The notes beneath the pieces were generated by a model, which was not told the origin of the DNA, did no database searches, and saw only the letters and a program-made list of their open reading frames with translations. The translations under genes and the position numbers were made by a program. Shown piece after piece: positions 40,043 through 48,644 of a stretch of 64,000 bases of DNA; the stretch's first letter is position 1, and every line of letters starts with the position of its first letter. The DNA comes from Comamonas sp. SCN 67-35 (GTDB lineage: Bacteria; Pseudomonadota; Gammaproteobacteria; Burkholderiales; Burkholderiaceae_C). Location: contig MEFV01000013.1 of assembly GCA_001725255.1 (NCBI GenBank), positions 62,001 through 126,000 of the forward strand. The letters are read 5' to 3'.

Positions 40043-41559
40043 TCAAAACTTTCATCGACAAATTGCTGGGCAAGCGCTCACGCTCCGACAACCGGTTCGG
40101 CAGGCGCGAGGAAGTGCAGGCGAGCGTGCACGGCATCGACCTGTCCCTGGTGGACAAGCGCGCGATCGACGTGGTGCGAACGCTCAAGCAGGCGGGGTTC
40201 GAGGCCTATATCGTCGGCGGCGCCGTGCGCGACCTGCTGCTGGGCCTCAAGCCCAAGGATTTCGATGTCGCCACCAACGCCACGCCGGAGCAGGTCAAGG
40301 GCCTGTTCCGGCGCGCCTTCATCATCGGACGGCGCTTTCGCATCGTCCATGTGGTCTACGGCAGGGGGCGCGAGCATGAGGTGATCGAAGTCTCGACCTT
40401 TCGCGCCTACATGGACAACACCGCCGCCGAGCACGTGCAGGGCAACGAGAAAACCAGCAAGGCCGAGCTGTCGGGCTTGCGCCATGCGGTGGACGCGAGC
40501 GGGCGCGTGCTGCGCGACAACGTCTGGGGACCGCAGGAGGAAGACGCCGCGCGGCGCGATTTCACCGTGAACGCCATGTATTACGACCCCGAGACGCAGA
40601 TCGTGGTCGATTACCACAAGGGCATCCAGGACGCGCAAAAGCGCGTGCTGCGAATGATTGGCGATCCGGCCACACGCTACCACGAGGACCCGGTGCGCAT
40701 CATCCGCGCAGCGCGCTTTGCCGCCAAGCTGGGCGCGCGCGGTTTTCAGATCGAACCACGCACGGCCAAGCCCATGGTGAGTTGCGAGCCGTTGCTCAAG
40801 GAGATACCGCAAAGCCGCCTGTTCGACGAGATGCTCAAGCTGCTGCAGACCGGGCATGCGCTGGCTTCGGTGGAGCAGCTGCGCAAGCTCGGCCTGGCAA
40901 AAGGCATCTATCCGTTGCTGGACGTGGTCGTCGAACGCGCCGAACTGCCGCTGGTGCACGCGGTGCTGCAGGACACCGATCGTCGCGTGGGCGAGGGCAA
41001 GGCGGTGGCGCCGAGCTTCCTGCTCTCGTGTGTCCTCTGGCCGGACGTGAGGGCAGGGTGGGAGCAGCGCCAGGCGGCAGGGGAACACGCCTTTCCGGCG
41101 CTGCAGGCGGCGATCGATGACGTGTTTGCACGGCGCATTGGAGACGTTTCCGGCCGCGGCAAGCTGGCCGCCGACATGCGCGAGATCTGGGTGATGCAGC
41201 CGCGCTTCGAGCGCCGCACGGGGCACGGGGCGCACAGCATGGTGGCGCACATCCGTTTTCGCGCGGGATTCGATTTCCTGCGCCTGCGCGCCGACAGCGG
41301 CGAGGTGCCCGATGACCTGGTGAACTGGTGGCAGCAGTTCTCGATCGCCGACGAAGCGCGCCGCGAAGACATGCTCGATCAGCTGCGCGAGGAGCAGCGC
41401 AAGCGCACGCGCCAGCGCAAGGCCAGCCCGGAGGCGGCGCAGGCCGCCGCGCCAGATCCGGACGCGGCTGAATCGGTCCACGCCGCACCGGCCCGCAAGC
41501 GCCGCCGCCGCAGGCGCAAGCCGACAGGCGGCGAGGGTGCGGGCACGGACGCGCAGTGA
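40039..41559 (+). CDS. pcnB: Poly(A) polymerase I
   Basis: A 506-aa nucleotidyltransferase that polyadenylates RNA and promotes decay. Seen: EAYIVGGAVRDLLLGLKPKDFDVATNA (in pieces; the GG and DFD catalytic motif), RRDFTVNAMYYD, and RYHEDPVRIIRAARFAAKLG. The C-terminal tail is strongly basic (ARKRRRRRRKP), typical for RNA binding. The class is shared with CCA-adding enzymes, but the long Lys/Arg-rich C-terminus fits PcnB. Coupled to folK (stop overlaps a GTG). Confidence 0.94.
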   Translation: MIKTFIDKLLGKRSRSDNRFGRREEVQASVHGIDLSLVDKRAIDVVRTLKQAGFEAYIVGGAVRDLLLGLKPKDFDVATNATPEQVKGLFRRAFIIGRRFRIVHVVYGRGREHEVIEVSTFRAYMDNTAAEHVQGNEKTSKAELSGLRHAVDASGRVLRDNVWGPQEEDAARRDFTVNAMYYDPETQIVVDYHKGIQDAQKRVLRMIGDPATRYHEDPVRIIRAARFAAKLGARGFQIEPRTAKPMVSCEPLLKEIPQSRLFDEMLKLLQTGHALASVEQLRKLGLAKGIYPLLDVVVERAELPLVHAVLQDTDRRVGEGKAVAPSFLLSCVLWPDVRAGWEQRQAAGEHAFPALQAAIDDVFARRIGDVSGRGKLAADMREIWVMQPRFERRTGHGAHSMVAHIRFRAGFDFLRLRADSGEVPDDLVNWWQQFSIADEARREDMLDQLREEQRKRTRQRKASPEAAQAAAPDPDAAESVHAAPARKRRRRRRKPTGGEGAGTDAQ

Positions 41560-42050
41560 ACGCCTTCATCGGCCTGGGCGCCAATCTGGGCAATGCCCGT
41601 GCGGCATTGGTTTCGGCCGTTCGGGCACTCTCGGGCTTGCCGCTGACCCGGTTCGTGAAGGGCTCTTCCCTGTACGCCAGCGCGCCCGTGGATGCGGGCG
41701 GCCCCGACTACCTCAACGCGGTGGTGCTGCTGGATACGGCGCTCGAGCCGCTCGCCCTGCTGCATGCGATGCAGGCGATCGAAAATGCGGCCGGGCGCGA
41801 GCGTCCCTACCTCAACGCGCCACGCACGCTGGACCTCGATGTCCTGCTGTACGGGGCGCTTGAGCTCTGCGGCGCGGACCTCACGCTGCCGCACCCGCGG
41901 ATGTGGCAGCGCGCCTTCGTTCTGCTTCCCTTGAGCGAAATCGCACCGGAGCGTGTCCGCCCCGAGCAGCTTGCCACGGTCGCGCGCCAGCGCATCGACC
42001 GCGTGGCGCAAGCCGCTGAGTGGATTGCGATATCACAACAAAAACAATAG
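41556..42050 (+). CDS. folK: HPPK, 2-amino-4-hydroxy-6-hydroxymethyldihydropteridine pyrophosphokinase
   Basis: A 164-aa folate enzyme. N-terminal FIGLGANLGN, VKGSSLYASAPV, PDYLNAVVLLDT, and the signature RERPYLNAPRTLDLDVLLYG are present, followed by LPHPRMWQRAFVLLPL. The GTG start at 41556 overlaps the pcnB stop. Its TAG stop codon lies in the first bases of a dispersed repeat copy, so the last residues (ISQQKQ) may have been shaped by that insertion. Confidence 0.96.
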   Translation: MNAFIGLGANLGNARAALVSAVRALSGLPLTRFVKGSSLYASAPVDAGGPDYLNAVVLLDTALEPLALLHAMQAIENAAGRERPYLNAPRTLDLDVLLYGALELCGADLTLPHPRMWQRAFVLLPLSEIAPERVRPEQLATVARQRIDRVAQAAEWIAISQQKQ

Positions 42051-42110
42051 CTTCAAGCGCTTTCCGGATAAGGTTTCAAGCCGAAAATCACTGAATTTTC
42101 AGGCTCTGTG
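42043..42110 (+). repeat. Dispersed AGCT-NNN-AGCGCTT repeat at the folK stop
   Basis: AATAGCTTCAAGCGCTTTC starts at 42046 and is followed by an AT-rich tail. It includes the folK stop codon (TAG) and reaches to the end of the convergent reductase gene. Same core as copies at 5903, 25820 and 29088. Confidence 0.6.
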
Positions 42111-43145
42111 CTTGTCGGCTTCCGTCAGGAACGCATCCGAGAAAAAGGCCGTTTCCGGCAGTGCCCTGTCCTGGCTGAAACTCGCTCTGGCCGCATCCAC
42201 CATCAACGGCGAGCCGCAGGCGTACACCTCGTGGCCCGACAGATCCGCATGGTCATCGAGCACCGCCTGGTGCACCAGGCCGCTGCGGCCTTGCCAGGAG
42301 TCCTGCGTGTCGGCGTCCGATACGACAGGGACGTAAGCGAGCGTCGGCATCTGCGCCTGGCGTGCGCGCACCCAATCGTCCATGTACAGATCGCGCGGTC
42401 GGCGCACACCCCAATAAAGCGCAATCGTGCACGGGTTCTGCGTGAACTGCAGATGCTCGATCAATGCCTTGATGGGCGCAAATCCGGTTCCCGAGGCCAG
42501 CAAAATGATGGGCTTGCCAGAATCCTCATGCAAACGGAAGCTGCCAAACGGTCCCTCGATGCGGAGGATGTCCTTTTCCTTCAGGGCACTGAAGACGTGG
42601 TCGGTAAAGCGCCCCCCGGGCGTATGGCGCAGGTGCAATTCAAGCCCGGGCGAGTCTTCCTGGGTGTGCGGCGCATTCGCGATGGAATAGGCGCGCCGGG
42701 TGCCATCACGCAGGATGAACTCGACGTACTGGCCCGCAAAGTAGCCGAAATGGGCGCCGACGGGCAGGCTCATCCGGGCCAGCATGACGTCGTCCGTGGC
42801 GCGCTCGAGGCGGGCCACGCGCACGGGAAACTTGCGCACGGGAAAGCTGTCGGCATCGGTGACCTGCTCCGAATGCAGCACCAGGTCCGAATCCGCAAAG
42901 GCGCTGCAGGCCAGGATGACACCCTCGGCCTCTTCGCCCGCGCTCAGTGCATGGCTCGAGTGGGCTCGCATATGCACCTGGCCACTGACCATGCGGCACT
43001 TGCAGGAGCCGCATGCACCGTCCTTGCAGCCATAGGGCATGGGAATGTTCTGCCGGATCGCCGCAGCCAGCACCGTTTCATCGGCATGCACCTCGAACGT
43101 GCGCCCGCTGGGCTGGACACTCACCTGGAATACGCTGTCAGACAT
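42099..43145 (-). CDS. 2Fe-2S / FAD reductase, CDP-6-deoxyglucoseen-reductase-like
   Basis: A 348-aa electron-transfer protein. The N-terminal plant-type ferredoxin domain has MPYGCKDGACGSCKCRMVSG (cluster cysteines), the FAD motif is RRAYSIANAP, and the NAD motif is LLASGTGFAPIKALIEH. Databases often call this family CDP-6-deoxy-delta-3,4-glucoseen reductase, but no sugar-deoxygenation gene is nearby, so the true electron acceptor may be an oxygenase or another enzyme. The start MSDSVFQ at 43145 is favoured. Confidence 0.85.
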   Translation of the reverse strand: MSDSVFQVSVQPSGRTFEVHADETVLAAAIRQNIPMPYGCKDGACGSCKCRMVSGQVHMRAHSSHALSAGEEAEGVILACSAFADSDLVLHSEQVTDADSFPVRKFPVRVARLERATDDVMLARMSLPVGAHFGYFAGQYVEFILRDGTRRAYSIANAPHTQEDSPGLELHLRHTPGGRFTDHVFSALKEKDILRIEGPFGSFRLHEDSGKPIILLASGTGFAPIKALIEHLQFTQNPCTIALYWGVRRPRDLYMDDWVRARQAQMPTLAYVPVVSDADTQDSWQGRSGLVHQAVLDDHADLSGHEVYACGSPLMVDAARASFSQDRALPETAFFSDAFLTEADKHRA

Positions 43146-43190
43146 GGGCGGGTATGCTCCAAACGCTCTCGAAATCACAAAAGCCCGATT

Positions 43191-44123
43191 TTGCCTTTCT
43201 GTCCCAACCCTTCGGGCGCGCTGCCTTCGCGCTTTCGCCGCCCTCGCGTGCTCATCATCGGCTGTGGCGATGTGGGGCTGCGCGCCGTCAAGGCACTGGG
43301 GCGTGGCCCACGCGTGCTGGCGTTGAGCTCATCGCCGGATCGGCTGGATCGGTTGCGCGCCGCCCGGGTGGTGCCGCTGCGGGGAAATCTGGACGACCCG
43401 GACTCGCTGGCGCGGCTTGCCGGCCTTGCCACGCACGTGCTGCACCTGGCGCCCCCTCCGTCAACGGAAGTGCACGACCCACGCACGAGGGCACTGGTCC
43501 GCGCCCTGGCGCGGCGCAGCCCGCCGCGCGCGCTGGTCTACATCTCGACCAGTGGGGTGTATGGCGACTGTGGCGGTGCGTGGGTGTCCGAGACCCGGCC
43601 GCTGGCGCCTGCCACGCCGCGGGCCAGGCGAAGGGCCGACGCCGAGGCACAACTGCGCCGATGGGGGCGGCGTGGCGTCCGCGTCAGCCTGCTGCGCGTG
43701 CCCGGCATCTATGGCGGCAACCGCGCCGACGGCGGGGCACGCACCCGCCTGCTGCGTCGCCAGCCTTTGCCGCAAGAGCCCGATGATCCATACGTCAACC
43801 GCATCCACGCGGACGACCTTGCACGCGCCTGCGTGCTCGCGCTCTGGCGCGCGTGCCCCCAGAGGGTTTACAACGTCTGCGACCACAGCCATCTGCGGCT
43901 GGGAGAATATTTTGACCTCGCGGCCGACCTGCTGGGCCTCGCGCGCCTTCCGCGCATCAGTCTGGCGCAGGCCAAACGCGAACTGACGCCTGAATTCCTG
44001 AGTTTCCTGACCGAATCCCGGCGCCTCGTGGCTCGGCGCATACAAGAAGAACTGGGGTTGAAACTCGACTATCCCACGGCGCGGGAAAGTCTGCGAGCCG
44101 AGCTCGGGGCTCAGCGCGGATAG
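43191..44123 (+). CDS. NAD-dependent epimerase/dehydratase-like SDR protein
   Basis: A roughly 310-aa extended SDR of the YeeZ-like type: RVLIIGCGDVGLRAVKALG is the nucleotide-binding strand-loop, YISTSGVYGDCGG holds the Ser/Tyr region, and RVPGIYGG and RIHADDLARACV follow. No ATG is near the true N-terminus; TTG at 43191 is proposed, with GTG at 43248 as an alternative that would begin right at the Rossmann strand. Substrate unknown. It overlaps the end of the DUF4124 gene by 13 bp. Confidence 0.8.
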   Translation: MPFCPNPSGALPSRFRRPRVLIIGCGDVGLRAVKALGRGPRVLALSSSPDRLDRLRAARVVPLRGNLDDPDSLARLAGLATHVLHLAPPPSTEVHDPRTRALVRALARRSPPRALVYISTSGVYGDCGGAWVSETRPLAPATPRARRRADAEAQLRRWGRRGVRVSLLRVPGIYGGNRADGGARTRLLRRQPLPQEPDDPYVNRIHADDLARACVLALWRACPQRVYNVCDHSHLRLGEYFDLAADLLGLARLPRISLAQAKRELTPEFLSFLTESRRLVARRIQEELGLKLDYPTARESLRAELGAQRG

Positions 44124-44758
44124 CTTCGGCCCTGAGCGTCGTAGCAGCGAAAGACGTTGCAATTGACCATTTCGGGCTTGCGCTCGGCCCGGTGCGGTCT
44201 TTGGGGGTGCGGGGGCGGCACAACGATCACCGGAGGCACGTAGCCCGGCCCCACGTAGACGGGAGGGCGGTTGTTCGTGCGGCGCTGCAACCTGGCGTAT
44301 TCCGCGGGCGTCAGACATGCCAGGTCGGCGTTGTCCTGTGCCGCGGCAATCCGGGTGTTGGTGTCGTAGAGCGTCGGGTCCAGCGCCATGGCGCCTTGCA
44401 GCACGGCGCGTGCCTGCAGGCACTGGGCGGATTGTGACGGCTCGACGGTGTCGCGCCCCGCCGCTGGCGGCGGCGTTGCAGGAGGTTGCGCGGCTTGCAC
44501 TTGCTGCTGCTCACGCTGCATGCGCAGGGCTTCCCGGGCCTGCTCATACTGGCGTTGAATGTCTTCAGGCGTCTGCCTGGGAGCGACTTCCTTGCGGCTT
44601 TGCCCCTGGGTGCAGTCGGCGTCCGTGTACGTCACGCTGCCCGTGACCGGATCGGTGCAGCGGATCACCTGAGCGTTGCCTGCCAGGGTGACGCCGAACA
44701 AAAAGGCCGTCAGACAAGCCTTGAGGGCGCGAGCGATCCAATGCCTGAGTCTGACCAT
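44111..44758 (-). CDS. DUF4124-domain secreted protein
   Basis: A 215-aa protein with an N-terminal signal sequence (ALKACLTAFLFGVTLAGNA, cleaved near residue 30), then a DUF4124-like start QVIRCTDPVTGSVTYTDADC with paired cysteines. A Gln/Arg coiled-coil region (EDIQRQYEQAREALRMQREQ) and a Pro-rich C-terminus follow. It should be periplasmic or envelope-bound; function unknown. It starts 3 bp beyond the stop of the preceding lipoprotein gene. Confidence 0.8.
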   Translation of the reverse strand: MVRLRHWIARALKACLTAFLFGVTLAGNAQVIRCTDPVTGSVTYTDADCTQGQSRKEVAPRQTPEDIQRQYEQAREALRMQREQQQVQAAQPPATPPPAAGRDTVEPSQSAQCLQARAVLQGAMALDPTLYDTNTRIAAAQDNADLACLTPAEYARLQRRTNNRPPVYVGPGYVPPVIVVPPPHPQRPHRAERKPEMVNCNVFRCYDAQGRSYPR

Positions 44759-44760
44759 GA

Positions 44761-45234
44761 TCAAGGAAATTCGCGTGCGTTGTACCCACCGCGGTCGCGA
44801 TTCGGAGGGTTTTGACGATCTTGCGGGCCGCCCTGCCGCCCCTGCCAGGAGGGACCCGGCCGCTGGCGGGTATCGGGTGATCGCTCGCGGGGGCGCTGTT
44901 GCCAGCGGTCGTCGCCATCGGACCTGGAGAAATCACGACGGTGCTCGTGCCGGTTTTCACGCCAGCGTGGCTCGTCTCGCCAGCGCGGCGGCGGTTGTCT
45001 GCGCGTGGAATCGATCCATATCTGTCCGCCAAACACCGCTGGCGGGCCGCCATAGATTACCGGTGGACCAACGGGAAAGCCGTACGCGGCGGGTGGATAG
45101 ACCGGGCCGTAGCTCTCGTAGGTCTCATACCCGTACCCGTCCGCCACCGGAACGGCGCAGCCGCCCAGCACCAGCGTGAGTGCCGCGGCGGTAAGCAGCA
45201 AGGCGGGCGTTGTGTGTCGGTCAGGGCATTGCAT
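44761..45234 (-). CDS. Arg/Pro-rich lipoprotein, unknown
   Basis: A 157-aa protein. The signal ends in the lipobox VLGGC (LLLTAAALTLVLGGCAVPV), so it is a probable lipoprotein. The mature part begins with Tyr/Gly/Pro-rich sequence and continues as a highly charged, low-complexity Arg/Asp/Gln/Pro segment likely to be disordered. ATG at 45234 is used; the upstream frame has no signal sequence. Coupled to the DUF4124 gene. No function is proposed. Confidence 0.75.
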   Translation of the reverse strand: MQCPDRHTTPALLLTAAALTLVLGGCAVPVADGYGYETYESYGPVYPPAAYGFPVGPPVIYGGPPAVFGGQIWIDSTRRQPPPRWRDEPRWRENRHEHRRDFSRSDGDDRWQQRPRERSPDTRQRPGPSWQGRQGGPQDRQNPPNRDRGGYNAREFP

Positions 45235-45325
45235 GACACTCAGACGTGCAGACCGCGGCACGGGTTGACCATGAGGCTCATGTTTTACCCGTTCTTTACC
45301 TCGGGCGCCAGTTCCGGGCCCGAGG

Positions 45326-46567
45326 TCAGACTGTGCCAGCGGTGCGCAAGGCGGCAATCTCGGTCTTGCTCATGCCCATTTCCATCAGCACTTCCTCGGT
45401 GTGTTGGCCGAGCGCGGGCGGTGCGCCGTGGTAACGCACGGGGGTGTCGGAAAGCCTGAGCGGGCTGGCCACGGTGGCTATGCAGGCAATCCCGTCATCG
45501 GCCTCGCGTGGCAGATCGACCTTCAAGCCGCGGGCCCGCACTTGAGGATCGTCGAAGGCCTGGGCGATGGTGTTGATCGGACCGCAAGGCACGGCCTTGT
45601 CCTGCAGCAGGGTGATCCACTGGGCGCTGGTGCGGCTGCGCAGCAGAGGCTGCATCCACGCCAGCAGTTCGCCACGGTGGTGCACCCGCGCCGTATTGGT
45701 GGCGAAGCGTTCATCGCGGGCTCGTTGCGCTTCACCCACCGCCATGCAAAAACGCGCGAACTGCCCGTCATTGCCAATGGCCAGCAGCACGTGGCCGTCG
45801 CGCGTGGCGAAGTCCTGGTAGGGGGCAAGGCTGGGGTGCGCGTTGCCCGCGCGCGTCGGGGCCTTGCCGCTGGCAAAAAAGCCCGCGGCCTGATTGGCCA
45901 GCATGGCCATGCCGACGTCCAGCAACGCGGTATCGATGTACTGGCCGCGCCCCGTGCGCTCACGTGCGTGCAGGGCCGCGAGAATGGCATTGCTCGCGTA
46001 CATCCCCGTCAGGATGTCAATGACGGCCACGCCGGCCTTGAGCGGTCCGCCTCCGGGCTCCCCGTCGGCATGCCCGGTGATGCTCATCAGGCCACAAGCC
46101 GCCTGGACCATGAGGTCATACCCCGCGCGTTCAGCGTAAGGCCCATTCTGACCAAAACCCGTGATCGAGCAGTAGATGAGGCGCGGATGGGCCGCCCGCA
46201 GATGTTCATGATCCAACCCATGGCGCACCAGACCGCCGATCTTGAAATTCTCGACCACGACGTCGGCCGTGCCCGCCATGCGTTGCAGGATCTGCCGCCC
46301 CGCGGGATGGGACATGTCCACCGTGACCGAACGTTTGTTGCGGTTGCAGGCGGTGTAGTAACTGGCCTGGTCGGTTGGCTGGCCCTGGGCATCCTCAAGA
46401 AATGGAGGCCCCCAGTGCCGCGTATCGTCTCCGGCACCGGGGCGCTCAATCTTGACCACGTCCGCGCCGAGATCGGCCAGGATCTGCGTGCACCACGGCC
46501 CCGCCAGTACACGCGACAAATCCAGCACCTTGATGCCCGACAAAGCTCCCTGCGCGGATGAACCCAT
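45326..46567 (-). CDS. CaiB/BaiF family CoA-transferase
   Basis: A 413-aa family III CoA transferase moving CoA between carboxylic acids. Family segments: GIKVLDLSRVLAGPWCTQIL, GADVVKIERPGAGDDTR, FKIGGLVRHGLD (catalytic Asp region differs by member) and SITGFGQNGPYAERAGYDLM. The substrate cannot be read from the sequence. It is the last substantial chromosomal gene before the integrated element. Start at 46567 (MGSSAQGALSGIKV). Confidence 0.88.
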   Translation of the reverse strand: MGSSAQGALSGIKVLDLSRVLAGPWCTQILADLGADVVKIERPGAGDDTRHWGPPFLEDAQGQPTDQASYYTACNRNKRSVTVDMSHPAGRQILQRMAGTADVVVENFKIGGLVRHGLDHEHLRAAHPRLIYCSITGFGQNGPYAERAGYDLMVQAACGLMSITGHADGEPGGGPLKAGVAVIDILTGMYASNAILAALHARERTGRGQYIDTALLDVGMAMLANQAAGFFASGKAPTRAGNAHPSLAPYQDFATRDGHVLLAIGNDGQFARFCMAVGEAQRARDERFATNTARVHHRGELLAWMQPLLRSRTSAQWITLLQDKAVPCGPINTIAQAFDDPQVRARGLKVDLPREADDGIACIATVASPLRLSDTPVRYHGAPPALGQHTEEVLMEMGMSKTEIAALRTAGTV

Positions 46568-46708
46568 GGTAGATCGCCCAATTGATCGCACAACCGCCAC
46601 GCGAAGACCGAAGGCGGCGTGCCCAGATCGTATTTCATCGGCCGTGGTTGCGGAACGTGGCGAGATGCGCAAGTATCAAACAATGCATGGCGATCGACGG
46701 AGAACACC

Positions 46709-46936
46709 ATGACGACACAAGCTGGTCTCGCACGCGGCGGCACCTTCGAGGCAACCCTGGATGAAATGCAGGCGCTTAAGCGCCTGGAGATTCACCAGAC
46801 GCTGAGCGTGCCGCAGGCGCTGCACGAACGCCTGCCGGGGCGCCTGGAAGTGAACGGTTTGATCACCAAGACGGCCGACGGCATGTATGCGCTTACCGAG
46901 GCGGGTCGCCACCTCATACGACGCGGCGTGAATTGA
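46709..46936 (+). CDS. Small hypothetical protein next to the att site
   Basis: A 75-aa protein (from the ATG at 46709) with a helical centre (EMQALKRLEIHQTL) and a winged-helix-like end (LEVNGLITKTADGMYALTEAG, then RHLIRRG). The end resembles small wing motifs of DNA-binding proteins, but this is a weak likeness. It is chromosomal: it lies between the CoA transferase and the tRNA fragment. AGAACACC precedes the start, a poor ribosome-binding site. Confidence 0.55.
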   Translation: MTTQAGLARGGTFEATLDEMQALKRLEIHQTLSVPQALHERLPGRLEVNGLITKTADGMYALTEAGRHLIRRGVN

Positions 46937-46939
46937 CGC

Positions 46940-46975
46940 AAAAAAAGCTGCGCATGGGTTCATTCATGTGCAGCT
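46940..46975 (-). terminator. Terminator of the (now split) tRNA-Leu gene
   Basis: On the minus strand AGCTGCACATG and CATGCGCAGCT form an 11-bp stem (one mismatch) followed by TTTTTTT. It lies 10 bp past the tRNA 3' end, so it is the tRNA's own terminator left on the chromosomal side of the junction. It could also end the small + strand gene. Confidence 0.85.
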
Positions 46976-46984
46976 CGTCCGATG

Positions 46985-47037
46985 TGGTGCCCGGGGCCGG
47001 ACTCGAACCGGCACGCCTCGCGGCGGGGGATTTTGAG
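46985..47037 (-). other. 3' fragment of tRNA-Leu(CAA): attachment site of the element
   Basis: Read on the minus strand, this is CTCAAAA (anticodon loop, anticodon CAA), the 3' anticodon stem TCCCC, the long variable arm (GCCGCGAGGC), the T arm with GGTTCGAGTCC, the acceptor strand CCCGGGC and an encoded CCA. The sequence upstream of the anticodon loop does not continue as tRNA (no D arm, no 5' acceptor strand). This is the duplicated 3' end left when an element integrates into a tRNA gene. The intact copy is predicted at the element's far end, outside the window. Confidence 0.88.
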
Positions 47038-47214
47038 ATTGATCTTGGGGAATAGCATGGAACCACGCTGGAACCCGCCGAGCCTTGCTGTACTTGGTTT
47101 TCCAAAAGGCTAGCTCCGTCTAACCTTACGCCTTGACCAGACCGATTGCGGCACACTTTCCGATGCCGTGGCTCCTGGCTGGTTCCTGCGTTCGATCCCG
47201 AACTAGGAGGCGTC

Positions 47215-48567
47215 ATGGCCAAGATCAAACTCACCAAATCCGCTGTCGACGCGGCTGAAACCGTCGGCAAAGACTACGAACTGCGGGACACCATTGTCCC
47301 AGGATTCCTTTGCAAAGTCACCGCCCACGGGCGCAAGGTTTTCATGCTCCAGTACCGCACGAACTGGGGCGAGCGCCGCAAGCCGAAGATAGGCCAATTC
47401 GGCGAGCTGACCGTTGAGCAGGCCCGTTCGATTGCACAGGACTGGCTAGCCGACGTGCGCAAGGGCAATGACCCCAGCGCCGCCAAGCTGGCCGCGCGCA
47501 TGGCTCCTACGGTCAAGGAGTTGTGCGAGCAGTTCATCGAGGAATACTCGAAGCCGCGCAACAAGCCCCGCACGGTCGATACCTACCAAGGCTACATCGA
47601 CCGTCACATCATCCCGGCGATGGGCAAGATGAAAGTGCCTGACCTGACGCGCGCGGACATCACGACGCTCATGAAGAACAAGGCGCACATCGCCGTCACG
47701 GCCAACCGGCTTTTGGCTTGCCTGCGCAAGATGCTCAACATGGCCGAGGTGTGGGGCTACCGACCCGACGGCTCCAATCCTTGCCGTCACGTCCCCAAGT
47801 ACCGGGAGGATGGCGAAACGCGATACATCGTCAACGACGAGCTGGCGCGCCTCTATACCTATCTCGACCGGGCGGATGTTGAAGGGCTGGAACATCCGAC
47901 CCTGACACTGGCAATTCGCCTGCAATTCGAGTTCTCAGCGCGCATGTCGGAGATCCGTACGCTCGAATGGACCTGGGTCGATTTCGAAAATCGCCGCGTT
48001 TCCTGGCCGGACAGCAAGACCGGCGACATTTCCAAGCCGATGAGCGAAGCAGCCTACCAACTGCTGTCCAATGCACCGCACATCAACGATTCGCCCTACG
48101 TGTGCCCGGCCATCTTCGACAGCAAGGAACCGATGCCCGAAAGCACCTACTACAACTCCTGGAAGCGCATCCTGGAACGGGCCAAGGTGCCGCACGTCGG
48201 CACGCACGGCATTCGCCATCGTGCGGCCACCGACATCGCCAATTCCGGCGTCCCCATCAAGGTCGGCATGGCCCTGACCGCGCACAAGACCGTCACGCAA
48301 TTCATGACGTATGTGCATACGGAGGATGATCCGATCCGGGCGGCTGCTGAAAAGGTCGCCAATCTGCGGCGGGACACCATCGACAGCCGGGCGTCGGCGA
48401 CGCCGGCTGCACGGCCGGCGACGGCTTCCGCCATCACGGAGGGCGACAAGACCAGCACCAGTCAGGGCAACTATCGGCCCTATCGCCACCGCAAAAGCCC
48501 CAAACGCGCCGTGCCGCCGGGCACAAAGCGGGCCACGCCAGAGACACCGGCGGTGGTCCGCTCCTGA
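47215..48567 (+). CDS. Tyrosine-type site-specific integrase (DUF4102)
   Basis: A 450-aa integrase. N-terminal DUF4102 arm-binding domain (AKIKLTKSAVDAAET, YELRDTIVPGFLCKV), SAM-like core-binding domain (about 110-200), then the catalytic domain with Arg in SARMSEIRTLEW, HGIRHRAAT (His-x-x-Arg) and the nucleophile Tyr in QFMTYVH. The usual LGH box is TAH here. A strong ribosome-binding site (AGGAGG) precedes the ATG. The last 50 residues are a Lys/Arg-rich tail. It lies 180 bp from the tRNA fragment and must drive integration there. Confidence 0.94.
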   Translation: MAKIKLTKSAVDAAETVGKDYELRDTIVPGFLCKVTAHGRKVFMLQYRTNWGERRKPKIGQFGELTVEQARSIAQDWLADVRKGNDPSAAKLAARMAPTVKELCEQFIEEYSKPRNKPRTVDTYQGYIDRHIIPAMGKMKVPDLTRADITTLMKNKAHIAVTANRLLACLRKMLNMAEVWGYRPDGSNPCRHVPKYREDGETRYIVNDELARLYTYLDRADVEGLEHPTLTLAIRLQFEFSARMSEIRTLEWTWVDFENRRVSWPDSKTGDISKPMSEAAYQLLSNAPHINDSPYVCPAIFDSKEPMPESTYYNSWKRILERAKVPHVGTHGIRHRAATDIANSGVPIKVGMALTAHKTVTQFMTYVHTEDDPIRAAAEKVANLRRDTIDSRASATPAARPATASAITEGDKTSTSQGNYRPYRHRKSPKRAVPPGTKRATPETPAVVRS

Positions 48568-48579
48568 ATCGTGGCGCCG

Positions 48580-48608
48580 GAATGGTCGTGCTGCTGACAC
48601 GACCATTC
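48580..48608 (+). other. 11-bp inverted repeat after the integrase gene
   Basis: GAATGGTCGTG and CACGACCATTC are perfect arms around CTGCTGA, starting 13 bp past the integrase stop. There is no T-run, so it is either a weak terminator or an operator just upstream of the toxin promoter. Position favours control of the toxin-antitoxin pair. Confidence 0.5.
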
Positions 48609-48613
48609 GGGGC

Positions 48614-48641
48614 TTGCCATTCATACCCGAACGGATATAAT
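48614..48641 (+). promoter_or_regulatory. Promoter of the toxin-antitoxin pair
   Basis: TTGCCA and a perfect TATAAT are 16 bp apart. The -10 box ends only three bases before the toxin ATG at 48645, so transcription should start at or very near the start codon, giving a leaderless or nearly leaderless message. Confidence 0.6.
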
Positions 48642-48644
48642 TCA

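Noticed and set aside
46985..47037. Functional tRNA-Leu gene
   Set aside because: The acceptor 5' strand, D arm and 5' anticodon stem are missing, so it cannot be a complete tRNA.
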